Below, in pieces: positions 29,146 to 40,400 of a DNA stretch of 64,000 nt. Numbering within the stretch: the stretch's first letter is position 1; every line of letters starts with the position of its first letter. Source of the stretch: Clostridium sp. GTDB lineage: Bacteria > Bacillota_I > Bacilli_A > Acholeplasmatales > Anaeroplasmataceae. Location: the NCBI GenBank assembly GCA_022010015.1, contig CP091735.1:1860001-1924000 (forward strand). Direction: 5' to 3'. Under the pieces are notes generated by a model. It did no database searches and was not told the DNA's origin. It saw only the letters and a program-made list of their open reading frames with translations. The position numbers were made by a program, and so were the translations under genes.

Positions 29146-30678
29146 TTACTTCTTAATAATTAATGACTTTGATGTCATTTCCTTAGGAGATTCAATTCCT
29201 AATAATTCAAGTAATGTAGGTGCTATGTCAGATAAAATACCATCATCTCTTAGCTTTATTGAATCATCTGTAATAACTACTGGAACTGGATTTGTTGTAT
29301 GAGCTGTAAATGGCTTACCATTTTCATCAAGCATTTTTTCAGCATTACCATGATCAGCAGTAATTAAAGCAACACCACCAACCTTATTTAAAGCTTCAAT
29401 GCAGCGACCAACACAAGTATCAACAGTTTCAACAGCCTTAACTGCAGCAGGAATTACTCCTGTATGACCAACCATATCACAGTTAGCATAATTTAAAATA
29501 ATCGTATCAAATTTTTTGCTTAGGATTGCTTCTACTACTTTATCAGTAACCTCATATGCTGACATTTCAGGCTGTAAATCGTAAGTTGCAACCTTTGGAG
29601 AATTAACCAAAATTCTCTCTGCTCCAGGAATTGCTCTATCTGCACCACCATCAAAGAAGAATGTTACGTGAGCATACTTTTCAGTTTCTGCAATTCTTAA
29701 TTGAGTTAAATTATGCTTTGATACCCAATCGCCATATAAATTTTCGAATGTTTGAAGTTCAAAAGCTAAAGGACCCTTAACACTATCAGCATACTTCATC
29801 ATTGAAACAAAGAATACATTTTTAGGTGCATTGCTAATATCTAGCTTATAAGGCTTTTCCGGATTATAAACTATTCCATTTGGATTAGATATAGCAGTTG
29901 CAATCTCAATTGCTCTATCAGGTCGGAAATTAGCAAAAATTACACTATCATTGTCACCAACCATACCATTTTTATCACTTACAAATGGAATAACAAATTC
30001 ATCTGTTTTACCATTAGTATATGAAGCATCAATTCCAGCAAATGGATCTGGATAATATTCACCCTTTGCAATAGTCATTGCATCATAAGCAAGCTGAATA
30101 CGATCATAGTTCTTATCACGATCCATTCCGTAATATCTTCCACCAACTGTTGCAACCTTGACATTACCACCATCTACAATCTTCTTTAAATAAGTTTTTG
30201 CAGATGTAGGTGCAACATCTCTTCCATCTAAGAAGGCATGTAAATAAACATCCTTAATACCTTCACTATGAGCAAGCTTAGCAATTGCTATAATATGGTT
30301 AGTATGACTATGCACGCCACCATCAGAGCAAAGTCCAAAGATGTGAAGCTTTGAATTATGCTTTTTAGCATTTGCTATTGCATCCTTAAATGCCTCAATT
30401 TCATTAAAGCTACCATCATTAATTGCATTATTAATTCTACTTAATGATTGCCATACAATTCTTCCAGCGCCAATATTCATATGGCCAACCTCAGAATTAC
30501 CCATTTGTCCATCTGGTAAACCAACAGCCGATCCTGATGCCCTTAAGGTTTTGGTATCATATTTTTTCATTAATTCATCTAAAACTGGCTTTTTAGCAAG
30601 ACTTACAGCATTTCCTTCACTTGGAGCTGCAATTCCATAGCCATCCATAATTATTAACATTACAGGTCTTTTATTCAT
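29146..30678 (-). CDS. gpmI: 2,3-bisphosphoglycerate-independent phosphoglycerate mutase
   Basis: Interconverts 3- and 2-phosphoglycerate using two Mn ions and a phosphoserine intermediate. Intact, 510 residues. Motifs: LIIMDGYGIAAPSEGNAV (first metal Asp), LPDGQMGNSEVGHMNIGAGR (catalytic Ser in NSEVGH), DGGVHSHTNHI, ATVGGRYYGMDRD, FFFDGGADRAIPG, NYANCDMVGHTG and ITADHGNAEKM (metal His/Asp). Start 30678 follows GAGGTGAT. Several A6 runs are in frame, so not every homopolymer is affected. It ends immediately before the FMN riboswitch and has no terminator of its own. Confidence 0.99.
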   Translation of the reverse strand: MNKRPVMLIIMDGYGIAAPSEGNAVSLAKKPVLDELMKKYDTKTLRASGSAVGLPDGQMGNSEVGHMNIGAGRIVWQSLSRINNAINDGSFNEIEAFKDAIANAKKHNSKLHIFGLCSDGGVHSHTNHIIAIAKLAHSEGIKDVYLHAFLDGRDVAPTSAKTYLKKIVDGGNVKVATVGGRYYGMDRDKNYDRIQLAYDAMTIAKGEYYPDPFAGIDASYTNGKTDEFVIPFVSDKNGMVGDNDSVIFANFRPDRAIEIATAISNPNGIVYNPEKPYKLDISNAPKNVFFVSMMKYADSVKGPLAFELQTFENLYGDWVSKHNLTQLRIAETEKYAHVTFFFDGGADRAIPGAERILVNSPKVATYDLQPEMSAYEVTDKVVEAILSKKFDTIILNYANCDMVGHTGVIPAAVKAVETVDTCVGRCIEALNKVGGVALITADHGNAEKMLDENGKPFTAHTTNPVPVVITDDSIKLRDDGILSDIAPTLLELLGIESPKEMTSKSLIIKK

Positions 30679-30696
30679 TTTTAATCACCTCATACA

Positions 30697-31647
30697 TTAT
30701 ATACCAAAAAAATCTATATTGCAATTTTTTTGTACTTTTTTTAGAATATATACATAATTGGCACTAATATAGCCAATCCATTTTAGCTTTGCAGATTCTT
30801 CCTCAGGATATGATGTATTCCATTTATGAAATGGTTCCCATAATCCATGTGAACTTCTATTATCAATTATAAAATCCAAATTTTTCGGCAAATATTTTTT
30901 TGCAACATCATCATTAAATTTAAGACCTAATGCTAAAACAACTGGCATTTTTAATATTTGGCCATTCATCATTTTTTTACTACAAATTTCTAAAACTGCT
31001 TTGTTAGCACGCTCATTTAATTTATTTATTTCCTCTTCAAACAAATTAAGCTTACTACATATTTCGACTATTAAACCTATTGAAATTAATTCATATTCAT
31101 TATAGCTATCCTGTATTAAAAGCTCATTAATCGCAATTTTAAGATAATTCATTGCTTTTTTATAATAAGCCTTTGAAGGATTTATTAAAAATAAGGTTAG
31201 CGCAAATATCGAAGCACTTGGATAATAATTATTATCTATTGCATTAAAACTAAAAAAATCACTATGTGCAAAATTATCATTTGATTTAATATTTCTTTTT
31301 GAATTTGTTTTTTTAATTAAATCATTACGATTATAAATATAATTTAAAGCCTTATTAATAAGCTTGGTATATAATTCATCATTACATAAAGAATCAAAGC
31401 CACAAATATATAAAATTCTCAAGGCCTCATAGGTAACGTAAATACTTGAAGCCGGATTATAATTATCAATAAATAATCCTCCACCAAAGCCACCATCAGT
31501 ATTTTGATACATCATTAAGGAATCTAAAACAAATTCCTTGTCAAGTTCACTTGTAATAGCATTAAAAACCGCAACATCAACATCACGTGCCTTGTTAAAC
31601 ATTTGTCTTTCAATATTACTAAAATCATTATTAGTTAAAAATACTCA
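30697..31647 (-). CDS. Alpha/alpha-toroid (prenyltransferase/squalene-cyclase-like) protein
   Basis: About 315 residues. Removing one T near 31636 extends the clean frame to a TTG start with a GGTGAT site (MSILTNNDFSNIERQMFNK). MMYQNTDGGFGGGLFIDNYN is a QW-type repeat motif of terpene cyclases and prenyltransferases, and ITYEALRIL-like helices recur. A late motif reads GLWEPFHKWNTSYPEEESAK. These folds include enzymes and non-enzymatic relatives. The DxDD of squalene cyclases and the zinc ligands of prenyltransferases are not seen, so the activity is unknown. The gene precedes gpmI by 18 bases and is likely co-transcribed. Confidence 0.7.
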
Positions 31648-31753
31648 ATTTAATCACCACATCTATTTTATAATAAATTCTGTTTTTTTTAAAGATTAAT
31701 ATAGGAAAAAAACGAATTTTGTTTTATAATTAATAAAGAAAGGACTGATAATA

Positions 31754-32646
31754 ATGGCAGAAGCTCTTACTAATTATTATTTTGCTAAGGATCTAATAAC
31801 TAACATTCAAGATAAATATAAGGTCTTAGGAAATATAACTGATGCAAAAAAATATTTTTATATAGTAATTTTTTTGATATTGGCTACTATTATCGTCTTT
31901 CAAGCTTTTTTTCAAACGTGATCCTTATAAGCTTAATAAAACCATTCACGATGGAAAAATGAAGGATATGATCGAAGAAGCCATCATCTACACAAGAGAA
32001 AATGGCTTTGATAAGGATAATGTTTGCTTCATCTATGCAATGGTAGCACACTACGTATTAGATATGTACACCTTACCCTTTATTGTTTCGTTTCCTAATG
32101 ATTCACCACAAAAAAATTAATGCGTGAAATTGATTATATGCTAGCCTATCAAAAAAAGAAAATATTGAGCTTGGAAAAATAAACATAGCAAAAAAATTTA
32201 GAGGAGCATTTTTTTATTTAATTTTTTTCAGATTTTTGATTTAATTGCAGCAATGTGCTCTAAAAAAATTTATATGTTTCAAGAAGCTACGAGTATTATA
32301 AAACTGCTCTTCAATGCTATAAGCATTTTCTTCTTTATACCTCAAAAGATTTTTTAAATATAAAAAGCTTCTTTTATAAGCTAAATGATAAAACATTTAA
32401 TAAAAAAATAATGACCTTAAAACTGCTTACTTTATTTATCCTAAAAAAAATTTGATTATACTATAGATTATTTAAATTTAAAAAAATGAAACTTGGCACA
32501 ACAAAATAACTAATGAGGATAATACAAAAAGCTTTATGGACTTATATAATGAAGCTCTTATAGCTGGAAACGATTATATGCAAGCATCACTAGACTATCT
32601 CTTCTTAGGTAAAGATAAAAATTTCCATAAATTATTTATAAAATAA
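31754..32646 (+). CDS. Zinc-dependent phospholipase C-like protein
   Basis: About 295 residues after repair, start 31754 after AAAGGACTGAT. The N-terminus MAEALTNYYFAKDLITNIQD resembles the usual 'THYLFGKDVL' start of this family. CFIYAMVAHYVLDMYTLPFI matches the conserved 'G-x-x-x-H-Y-x-L-D-x-x-x-H-P' block, though the second His is replaced by Leu-Pro here. The rest is helical. The substrate is unknown; many such proteins in Bacilli are uncharacterised. Breaks are dense (31850-31880, 31908, 32110, 32150, 32195-32235, 32265, 32350, 32410, 32450, 32480). It is flanked by its own terminator and is convergent with tgt. Confidence 0.66.
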
Positions 32647-32667
32647 AAAGGCTTAAAGCCTTTTTTT
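32646..32667. terminator. Bidirectional terminator between plc-like gene and tgt
   Basis: AAAAGGCTTAAAGCCTTTTTTT lies between convergent stop codons; the AAGGC/GCCTT stem has T on the plus side and a complementary A tract. Confidence 0.78.
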
Positions 32668-33796
32668 ATTTAGTATAGCCAAATTTCTTAAAAAAATTCT
32701 TCTTTAAAATCAAGAAGTCTATCCTCACAAATAGCTGGTTCTTATTTGTCTCATTAGATTCTTTAAAAAAATATAGGTTATGATAGGTTATTAATCTTGC
32801 GCCTAAAATTTCTTCACTTCTTACCAGGTGAGATAAATAGCTTCTATTAAATTTCTTGCACACATAACAATCACATTCCTCATCAAGAGGTCTAAAATCA
32901 AGTTTCATTGATTTATTCTTTAAAAATAATCTTGCCATTTGAAGTAAGAGCAGTTCCATGACGAGCATTACGAGTAGGTAAAACACAATCAAACATATCA
33001 ATACCATAAATAGATCCCATAATTAAATCATCTGGTGAACCAACACCCATTAAATATCTTGGTTTGGTTTTTTTGGCATAATTGTACTTAAATATTCAAG
33101 CATTTCATACATATCATGTTTAGATTCACCAACTGACAAACCACCAATTGAATAGCCTGGAAAACCAATTTTTTTCAAGTTCGTCTAGGCAATATTTTCT
33201 TAATTCCTTATTTCCTGCACCTTGAACAATACCAAATAAAGATTGTTCTTCTGTGTTCTTATGAACATCAAAGCCTCTTTTAGCCCAACGAATCGTTCTT
33301 AAAACACTATCCTTTAAATATTCTTCGCTTGCATGAAAAGGAGGACATTCATCAAAGCTCATTATAATATCAGCTCCTAAATTATGCTGAATATCTATAG
33401 ATTTTTTTCTGGTGATAAAAATAACGTATCTCCATTTTTTGGATTTTTAAATGTTACTCCCTCTTCAGTAATCTTACGCATATTAGCTAATGAAAAAACC
33501 TGAAATCCACCACTATCAGTTAATAGAGCATGGTCCCATTTCATAAATCCTCTAATTCCACCATTAGCCTTAACTACATCATCACCTGGTTGTAGCCAAA
33601 GATGATAGGTGTTTCCTAAAATTAAGCCATCACTTACTTTTTCTATTTCCTCAGGAATCAAGGTTTTAACCGTTGCCTGAGTTCCAACAGGCATAAATAT
33701 TGGCGTTTCAAAATCACCATGTGGTGTATGTAATATTCCATATCTTGCTCCAGTTTGCTTACAAACATGCTTTAATTCATACCAAACAGCTGCCAT
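32666..33796 (-). CDS. tgt: tRNA-guanine transglycosylase
   Basis: Exchanges G34 for preQ1 in GUN-anticodon tRNAs. N-terminus: MAAVWYELKHVCKQTGARYG, then TPIFMPVGTQATVK and LTDSGGFQVFSLA (catalytic Asp region). FGIVQGAGNKELR and GVGSPDDLIMGS lead to the zinc site CDCYVCKKFNRSYLSHL (C-x-C-x2-C). Repaired length about 374, as usual. Breaks lie near 33405, 33172, 33068, 32935 and 32766, plus a doubled base at 32737; repair ends FKEEFFKKFGYTK. It is co-transcribed after the cyclophilin gene, whose stop is one base before the ATG. ruvAB-queA-tgt is the classic order, here interrupted by the cyclophilin. Confidence 0.96.
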
Positions 33797-33797
33797 A

Positions 33798-34314
33798 TTA
33801 ACCTCTTCTAATTGTCTTTATTTTTTGTTCTTTAATTGGTCTATCATTATAATCAGTTTTTGTTTTGGCAATCTCATCAACATTTTTCACTACCAGAAAC
33901 AACTGCACCAAAAGGCAGCATATGATCCATCAAGATGAGGAGCATCCTTATGCATAATAAAGAATTGGCTTGAAGCGCTATTATTATCATATGATCTAGC
34001 CATAGATATTACACCTCTTGTATGATTCAATTCATTATTTACACCATTAGATTTAAATTCACCCTTTATTTTTGTAGAGCTACCACCCATTCCCGTTCCT
34101 GTTGGGTCACCACCCTGAATCATAAAGCCTTCAATAACTCTATGAAAAAAATAAGTCCATCATAAAAATTTTTTTCATCAACAAGATTCAAAAAAATTTC
34201 GAACAGTTATAGGTGCTACATCCTTAAATAACTCTAGCTTTATTTCTTTACCATTTTCTAAGATTATAGTAACCTTATCATTTTTTTATCATTTAATAAT
34301 TCTTTATAATTCAT
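33798..34314 (-). CDS. Cyclophilin-type peptidyl-prolyl cis-trans isomerase
   Basis: Accelerates proline isomerisation during folding. About 165 residues after repair; start 34314 uses the GGAAGGAT after the queA stop. Motifs: LFKDVAPITVRNFLNLVDEK, GLIFHRVIEGFMIQGGDPTG (catalytic Arg in FHRVI), SMARSYDNNSASSQFFIMHK (SQFFI) and HLDGSYAAFGAVV. No signal peptide or lipobox is seen, so it is cytoplasmic (PpiB-like). Breaks lie near 34285, 34190, 34170, 34145 and 33886-33910. It is embedded between queA and tgt. Confidence 0.93.
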
Positions 34315-34326
34315 ATATTATCCTTC

Positions 34327-35357
34327 CTATTTTTATAAACATTGCATCACCAAAGCTAAAGAAACGATATTTTTTTCTTTAACTGCTTCATTATATGCAT
34401 TTAAAATGTTTTTCTCTACCCGCAAGAGCACTAACAAGCATAACCAATGTAGATTTTGGCAAATGGAAATTTGTAATTAAAGCATCAATTGCTTTAAATT
34501 TATATCCAGGATAAATAAATATAGAGGTTTCCTCACTTTTTAGCATGAAAGCCATTATCATAGTTTGCTTCTAAGGTTCTTGTAGATGTTGTACCTACAG
34601 CAATTATTCTTTTTACCATTTTTTTCTTTGCTTCATTTAAAATATTTGCAGTTTCCTCATTCATAATATAATATTCAGAATGCATCTTATGCTCTAAAAT
34701 ATTCTCTTCATTTACTGGTCTAAAGGTTCCAAGGCCTACATGCAAAGTTACATAACAAATAGTTACATTCTTTTCTTTAATCTTGTCCAATAGTTCTTTA
34801 GTAAAATGAAGTCCTGCTGTTGGTGCTGCCGCACTTCCAGCAAATTTAGCATATACGGTTTGATAACGATCCTTATCCTCTAACTGCTCATGAATATATG
34901 GTGGTAAGGGCATTTCCCCTAGCTTATCAAGAATTTCTACTAAAATTCCCTTATAAATTAATTTAAATTGAGAAACGCCAGCCTCATCAACCTTAACACA
35001 CTTAGCCTTTAGAATTCCATCACCAAATGATACAATAGTGTCAAGCTTAACTCTTCTTTGAGGCTTAACAAGGCATTCCCAGGTGTCTTCACCTAAATCC
35101 TTCAATAAAAGCAATTCAATATGTGCCTTAGTATCATCCTTAATTCCATGAAGCCTAGCAGGAATAACCTTGGTATTATTCAATACTAAAACATCATTTT
35201 CATTAAGATAATCAATAATATTATAAAAATGGCGATGCAAAATTTCACCAGTATTTTTATCAAGCACCATCAATCTTGAAGCACTTCTATCCTTAAGAGG
35301 AGTTTGAGCAATCAATTCCTCTGGTAAATAATAATCAAAATCACTTGTCTTAATCAT
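34327..35357 (-). CDS. queA: S-adenosylmethionine:tRNA ribosyltransferase-isomerase QueA
   Basis: Makes epoxyqueuosine in tRNA from preQ1 and SAM. Start 35357 (MIKTSDFDYYLPEELIAQTP) follows AAGGAATG. DRSASRLMVLDKNTGEI, LVLNNTKVIPARLHG, AAPTAGLHFTKELLD, VTLHVGLGTFRPV and GTTSTRTLEA are all diagnostic. After repair near 34545 and 34413 the tail becomes FHLPKSTLVMLVSALAGREN and FSFGDAMFIK, with a stop right before the cyclophilin ribosome site. As given, it reads in one frame with ruvB (34533-36257), but that fusion comes from an A7 run at 35385-35391. With A6, ruvB stops and queA has its own ribosome site. Confidence 0.96.
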
Positions 35358-35371
35358 TTTCAAACATTCCT

Positions 35372-36366
35372 TTATAATATGGTATTTTTTTAATAAATCA
35401 TAAGCTTTTTTTGTAACTATTCTTCCTCTTGGTGAACGTTTAATATATCCTTCTTGTAATAAATATGGCTCATAAACATCCTCAATAGTTGTCACCTCTT
35501 CTGAAATAGAAGCAGCAAGTGATTCAATACCTACAGGGCCACCACCAAATAATTCAATAATTCCCTTTAAATATCTATAGTCTGTTTCATCTAAACCTGA
35601 ATCATCTATATTTAGCTTTCCTAAAGCCATTTTAGTAATATCAAGGGTAATATCACCATTTCCCTTAACAGTTGCAAAATCTCTAACTCTTCTAAATAGT
35701 CTATTAGCAATACGAGGTGTTCCTCTACTTCTTTTAGCTAATTCTAATGCTGCATCATCATTAATTTTTGTTTGATAAACAACAGCAGTTCGATTAACAA
35801 TTTGCTTAAGCTCTTCAGTAGTATAATAGTTTAATCTTAAAACCACACCAAACCTATCACGCAAAGGTGCAGACAAATCACCATAGCGAGTAGTTGCTCC
35901 AACAAGCGTAAATGGAGGTAGATTAACACGAATGCTTTTAGCACTACTATCCTTACCAACCATTATGTCAAGTACATAATCCTCCATAGCACTATACAAT
36001 ATTTCTTCAACAAAACGAGGAAGCCTATGAATTTCATCAATAAATAAAACATCACCTTCCTCTAACTGTGATAAAACAGCAGCTAAATCACCAGTTCTTT
36101 CTATACTAGGACCAGAAACAACCTTTAAATTAACATTTAACTCATTAGCAATAATTTGGGCAAGGGTTGTCTTTCCAAGACCAGGTGGACCATATAACAA
36201 AACATGATCTAAAGCCTCATTTCTTGCAAGAGCTGCCTTGATATATACATCAAGCATTTCTTTAATTGTATCTTGTCCAATATATTCACTTATCTTTAAA
36301 GGACGTAAGGATAATTCATCCTCATCAATCTCTAGCTTTTTCTGGATCTACTATTCTTTCTTCCAT
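35372..36366 (-). CDS. ruvB: Holliday junction branch migration ATPase RuvB
   Basis: Hexameric motor that drives branch migration with RuvA. Start 36366 (MEERIVDPEK) after AGAGGT; an extra A near 36342 breaks the first 15 codons. LRISEYIGQDTIKEMLDVYI, LLYGPPGLGKTTLAQIIANE (Walker A), VLFIDEIHRLPRFVEEILYS (Walker B), LVGATTRYGDLSAPLRDRFG (sensor 1, Arg finger) and the C-terminal winged helix EPYLLQEGYIKRSPRGRIVT follow. Repaired length about 331, standard. It should end AYDLLKNTIL; the apparent run-on into queA is caused by one extra A near 35388. It lies 14 bases after ruvA. Confidence 0.98.
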
Positions 36367-36380
36367 TTTTTTACCTCTTT

Positions 36381-36951
36381 TTACATTTTAGTAATTAATT
36401 TTAAAGCCTCTTTAACAAGATCTCCTTCATCCTTAGTACCATCAAGTTTGGCTATAACCTTAGTAATTTCCTTTTTATTATATCCTAAAGCAATTAAGGC
36501 ATCCTCTACATCATCAAGCTTTGAACTATGAACACTTGGATTATCAACACTATCAAAGCTTACCTTACCACGTAAATCTAAGATAATTTGTTGACTTGCT
36601 TTAGCACCAATGCCAGGAAACTTACGTAAATAAGCATCATTTCTATCCTCTATAGCCTCAACTATCTCATTAACACTACCACTGGCTAAAATACTAAGCG
36701 CACTCTTAGGACCAATACCACTTACAGAAATAAGCTTTAAAAACAAATCCCTTTCCGCTTTAGTTTTAAAGCCATATAAATCAAAAAAAATATCTTCTCT
36801 TACATAAAGATAGGTATAGATTTTATATGTTTCATTTGGCTTATAATTATAAGGATTACTTACAATAAGCAAATAACCAATCTTGTTATTTTTCACACAC
36901 AATGTACTTAGGTGTAACCTCACTTACGACACCCTCAATATATGCATACAT
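36381..36951 (-). CDS. ruvA: Holliday junction DNA helicase subunit RuvA
   Basis: Tetrameric junction-binding protein. Repaired start MYAYIEGVVSEVTPKYIV at 36951 with GGGTGAAT upstream. The OB-fold domain is followed by two HhH motifs: KLISVSGIGPKSALSILASG and LRKFPGIGAKASQQIILDLR. Domain III at the C-terminus (DDVEDALIALGYNKKEITKV) binds RuvB. Repaired length about 190. One extra A near 36892 interrupts domain I. First gene of the ruvAB-queA part; the LysM gene lies directly upstream on the same strand. Confidence 0.97.
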
Positions 36952-36990
36952 TTAGATTCACCCGTTTCAATAATACTAGTCAATCTATTT

Positions 36991-37370
36991 TTAGCATATT
37001 TCACTAAAAAAATAAACCTATTTTTGGAATTTCATTTCCTTCATATAAGCTTTTTAGGTGGTAAGATTCCCGGATAAGCTTTTTAAATTTTATTCTTTCA
37101 TCATTTTTTTGGCTTTATTATATTTTTTTCTTCGCTTACCACAATATCCTTAAGCTTAGAAATTTTATTATCAACAAAGCCTTCGCTATTATCTAAAATA
37201 TCACTTATTTCCTCACTTAAAAAGAGGAATCCAAAGCTTTGTACCACATATCAAATTATTAAAATCTGTAATATGTCTATTGTACTCATAAAGTTCTTCA
37301 AAGGTTAAACCATAGGCTTCTAAAATTTCACTTATTCGCTCATTATTTTTTTAACAATATGTAAAATCAT
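36991..37370 (-). CDS. LysM-domain protein, probably SafA-like spore coat protein
   Basis: About 122 residues after repair, start 37370 with AGGGTGAT. The N-terminal ~50 residues are one LysM domain: MILHIVKKNERISEILEAYG, LTFEELYEYNRHITDFNN, LICGTKLWIP. The remainder is charged (SEEISDILDNSEGFVDNKIS, then KFKKLIRESYHLKSLYEGNE). An N-terminal LysM without a signal peptide is typical of the spore proteins SafA and SpoVID-interacting factors rather than wall hydrolases. In Bacillus, safA also lies near ruvAB. It is much shorter than Bacillus SafA. Breaks lie near 37345, 37225, 37130, 37107 and 37006. SafA-like is a context-based inference. Confidence 0.7.
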
Positions 37371-37476
37371 GAAAAATCACCCTTATATCTTATGCAAAAA
37401 AACAAAAAAATACTCATTTCATTTTGACTAATACCTAAAAAAATTATATAATAAATTAACAAGAGGAGGTGATATT

Positions 37477-40400
37477 ATGTCATTTGAAAATTCAACAAAA
37501 AAACTAAATGAAAATATGGCAAATCTATTAGAAAAAAATATGATGAGAAGGATATAATATCACCAGATTATCATACTAATTTTTTTAGAGCAGCTACAAA
37601 AACGATTTCAACTCATTATTTGAAGAAATTACTCCCCTATTTGAAAAAAATATAATAATCAAGAAAAAATCAAAACAAAAAAAATGGATGCTGTTTCATC
37701 AGATATTTCTTAATAAAAAAATAATGAATGTAAAATAAAATATCTTCAATCATTATCAAAGAATACTAATCAAACCTCTTTAGAAATATCAAAAGATAAA
37801 AAAAGGATAATGAAGCAAAAACAAAATCAATTTGATGAACAAATAAAAAAATCTAAATAAGGATATTCTTATCAACAATTCTTCAACCGATCAAAAAATT
37901 GTTGTTTTAAAAGCTAATAAAAAAAATAATATTGATTTATTTGACTATCATATTAACGAAGCTAAAAAAACAATTACACTCTTTTTTTATTTCAAAATCT
38001 AATGATACATTACAAATTAAAAAAATGAAGCGCTTCATTCAAATTCCTCGAAGCGTCTATTTAAATTTGATGAATCTAATAAGTCTCTTCTTGATTTTTC
38101 TAAATAAAAAAATTATCGAATCTCAAAATGAATATGAAAAAAACTAAAGGAATTTGACAAAAAGTAAGTTTGACATCAATGACTCTATCTTAAATCAAAG
38201 TATTAAACTAAATAATAAAATTAATGCCTTAAATGCAACTAAAAAAATGAAGAATTAGTTGAGGCAAAAAAAACATTTGATGAAAGCATTACAAATTTAA
38301 ATGCGAATAGAGACTCCTTACGAAATATTTTTCACTCAAAAAAATAAAGACATAGTTAAAAAAATTTGCTCAAAATTTAACTGACATTGATTCATTGAAT
38401 GAAATCTTATACAATAAGCATCAAAATGAAAAAGGACCAATTAACTAGAAAAATTCTATTACGATAATTTTTAATTTTGATAAAGAATACTTATCCTTCA
38501 CTAATGAATATGAAGAACTTTTTTTAAAAAGAATATGATAAAAAAAGAATAATACAAAAAAAATTAAAAATTTTTAAAGAATAATTTAAAAAAATAAAAA
38601 AAAATCAATTTGAGCATTATAAAAAAAGCAAGCATTAATTAATCAAAATAAACAATTAAATGAAATTGAATTATCTTATATAAAAGAATCAGAAAAAAAT
38701 TTAAAAAAATCAAAAAAATATTTATGAAATAGAAAAATATGATATTTTTAAATTTAACTATGGAAGAAAAAAATGCTCATGATAAGCTAAATCATGAAGA
38801 GGAAATATTTGAACGTGAATATAATACAAATGTTCAAATAATAAACCAAAGGTTCCATATTAGAGCAAATGAGCTTAGAAGTAACAATGAAATTCGCAAT
38901 AAATTATTTCAAAAAGGACTTAGTTAAGCTTGAAAGTAATTATCGTATTAACTCTGAAATGATATTAAGAGATATCGCAATTTATCAAAATGATATTAAT
39001 TTTTCAAAATGAGTTAGACACAATTGTTCATACTAAAGAGGAAACAATTTACAATAAAGAAAAAAAGGACTCAATGAGGTTATAACCCTTTTTATAGATA
39101 GAAAAAAACAAAATATTAAATGCCTTTAATAAAAAAAGAATCACGAATTGTATGTAAAGAACGAAACAATACAAACTGATTATGAAATACATAAGCTTAA
39201 TTTAGAATCAAGTTATGCAAATAACCTGCTAAAGCATGAAATAGAAAAGCTAAGAGAACAAAAAGGAATATACCGCTAAAACGGGCTTGAACATTTTAGA
39301 GTTTCAAAACAATGAAAGTCTAAATCGTCTTCTTCTAACTAAAAAAACTATATTCTTGATTTAAATTATAATCGTCTTGACTTGTATAACAAGCGCTTTA
39401 GAATTGAAAAAAATTCACAGCTTTATTTGCTCATTCAACATTTGAAAATATTATTCATAGCTTTACAAAAATTTTTTTACATCCTACCTTGACAAAATTA
39501 GTAAAGCCGTGAAGAAAAACATATATGCCTCTTCCACCTCTAATTACCTTTATAAATGAGCTTCTAACAATTTGCTTAGACTTTTATGATGATGTAATGG
39601 ATGATTATAGTCAAACATTACATAAACTATTTGAAGAAAGAATTGCGTTTGAAACTGGATTTAAATATAAAAAAATCAATTTGATGAACTAGAGACAATA
39701 TTTAACAAAAAAACGTTAACAAAATCTATTCAAAAAAAGAAAGCTTTGATGATACATTAGCTAACTATAATAAAAACAATTACAATTTTTCACTAACAAA
39801 AATCTATTCCTTACAAAACGAAAAAAAAGGTTTTTAGAAAAAGGAACTATTTAAAGAAAAAAATAACAGATCTTGAAAAAAAGAAGTCTTATTAATAAAT
39901 TAACAAAAAAATTAAAAATTGATATAAAAAGAATTCACTAAGAAAAAAATGATATAACCTTAAAGCTTAAATCTTTAATTGAAAGAGATATGAAGGAAAT
40001 TCCTAATCAAATCAAAAAGAATAAAATTGATTATGAAAAACAAGTATCATAAAATCTATAAGGAGCAGCATAATGAATCTTTAATTTGTTACAAAAAGCC
40101 TACAAATGGTAGATATGACATTCAATAAATATAAAGAACATATAAAAAAATATACTTCTAACGATTTAAATTTATCAATAACATCATATAAAGAGTTCTT
40201 CTCTTATATAAATAATATTAATTTTTTTATTTAAATAAAAATCTTAATTCTATAAAAAAATCGATTATGAAAAAAAATAATGGCTTATATTTCTTATGCT
40301 TTCTATACTGAACAAAGGAAAGGCCGCAAAAAAATTGAAAAAGAGCATAAAGCTTCTATGAACGATTATAATGATCAAAAGGAAAAATTAAGCATTGATT

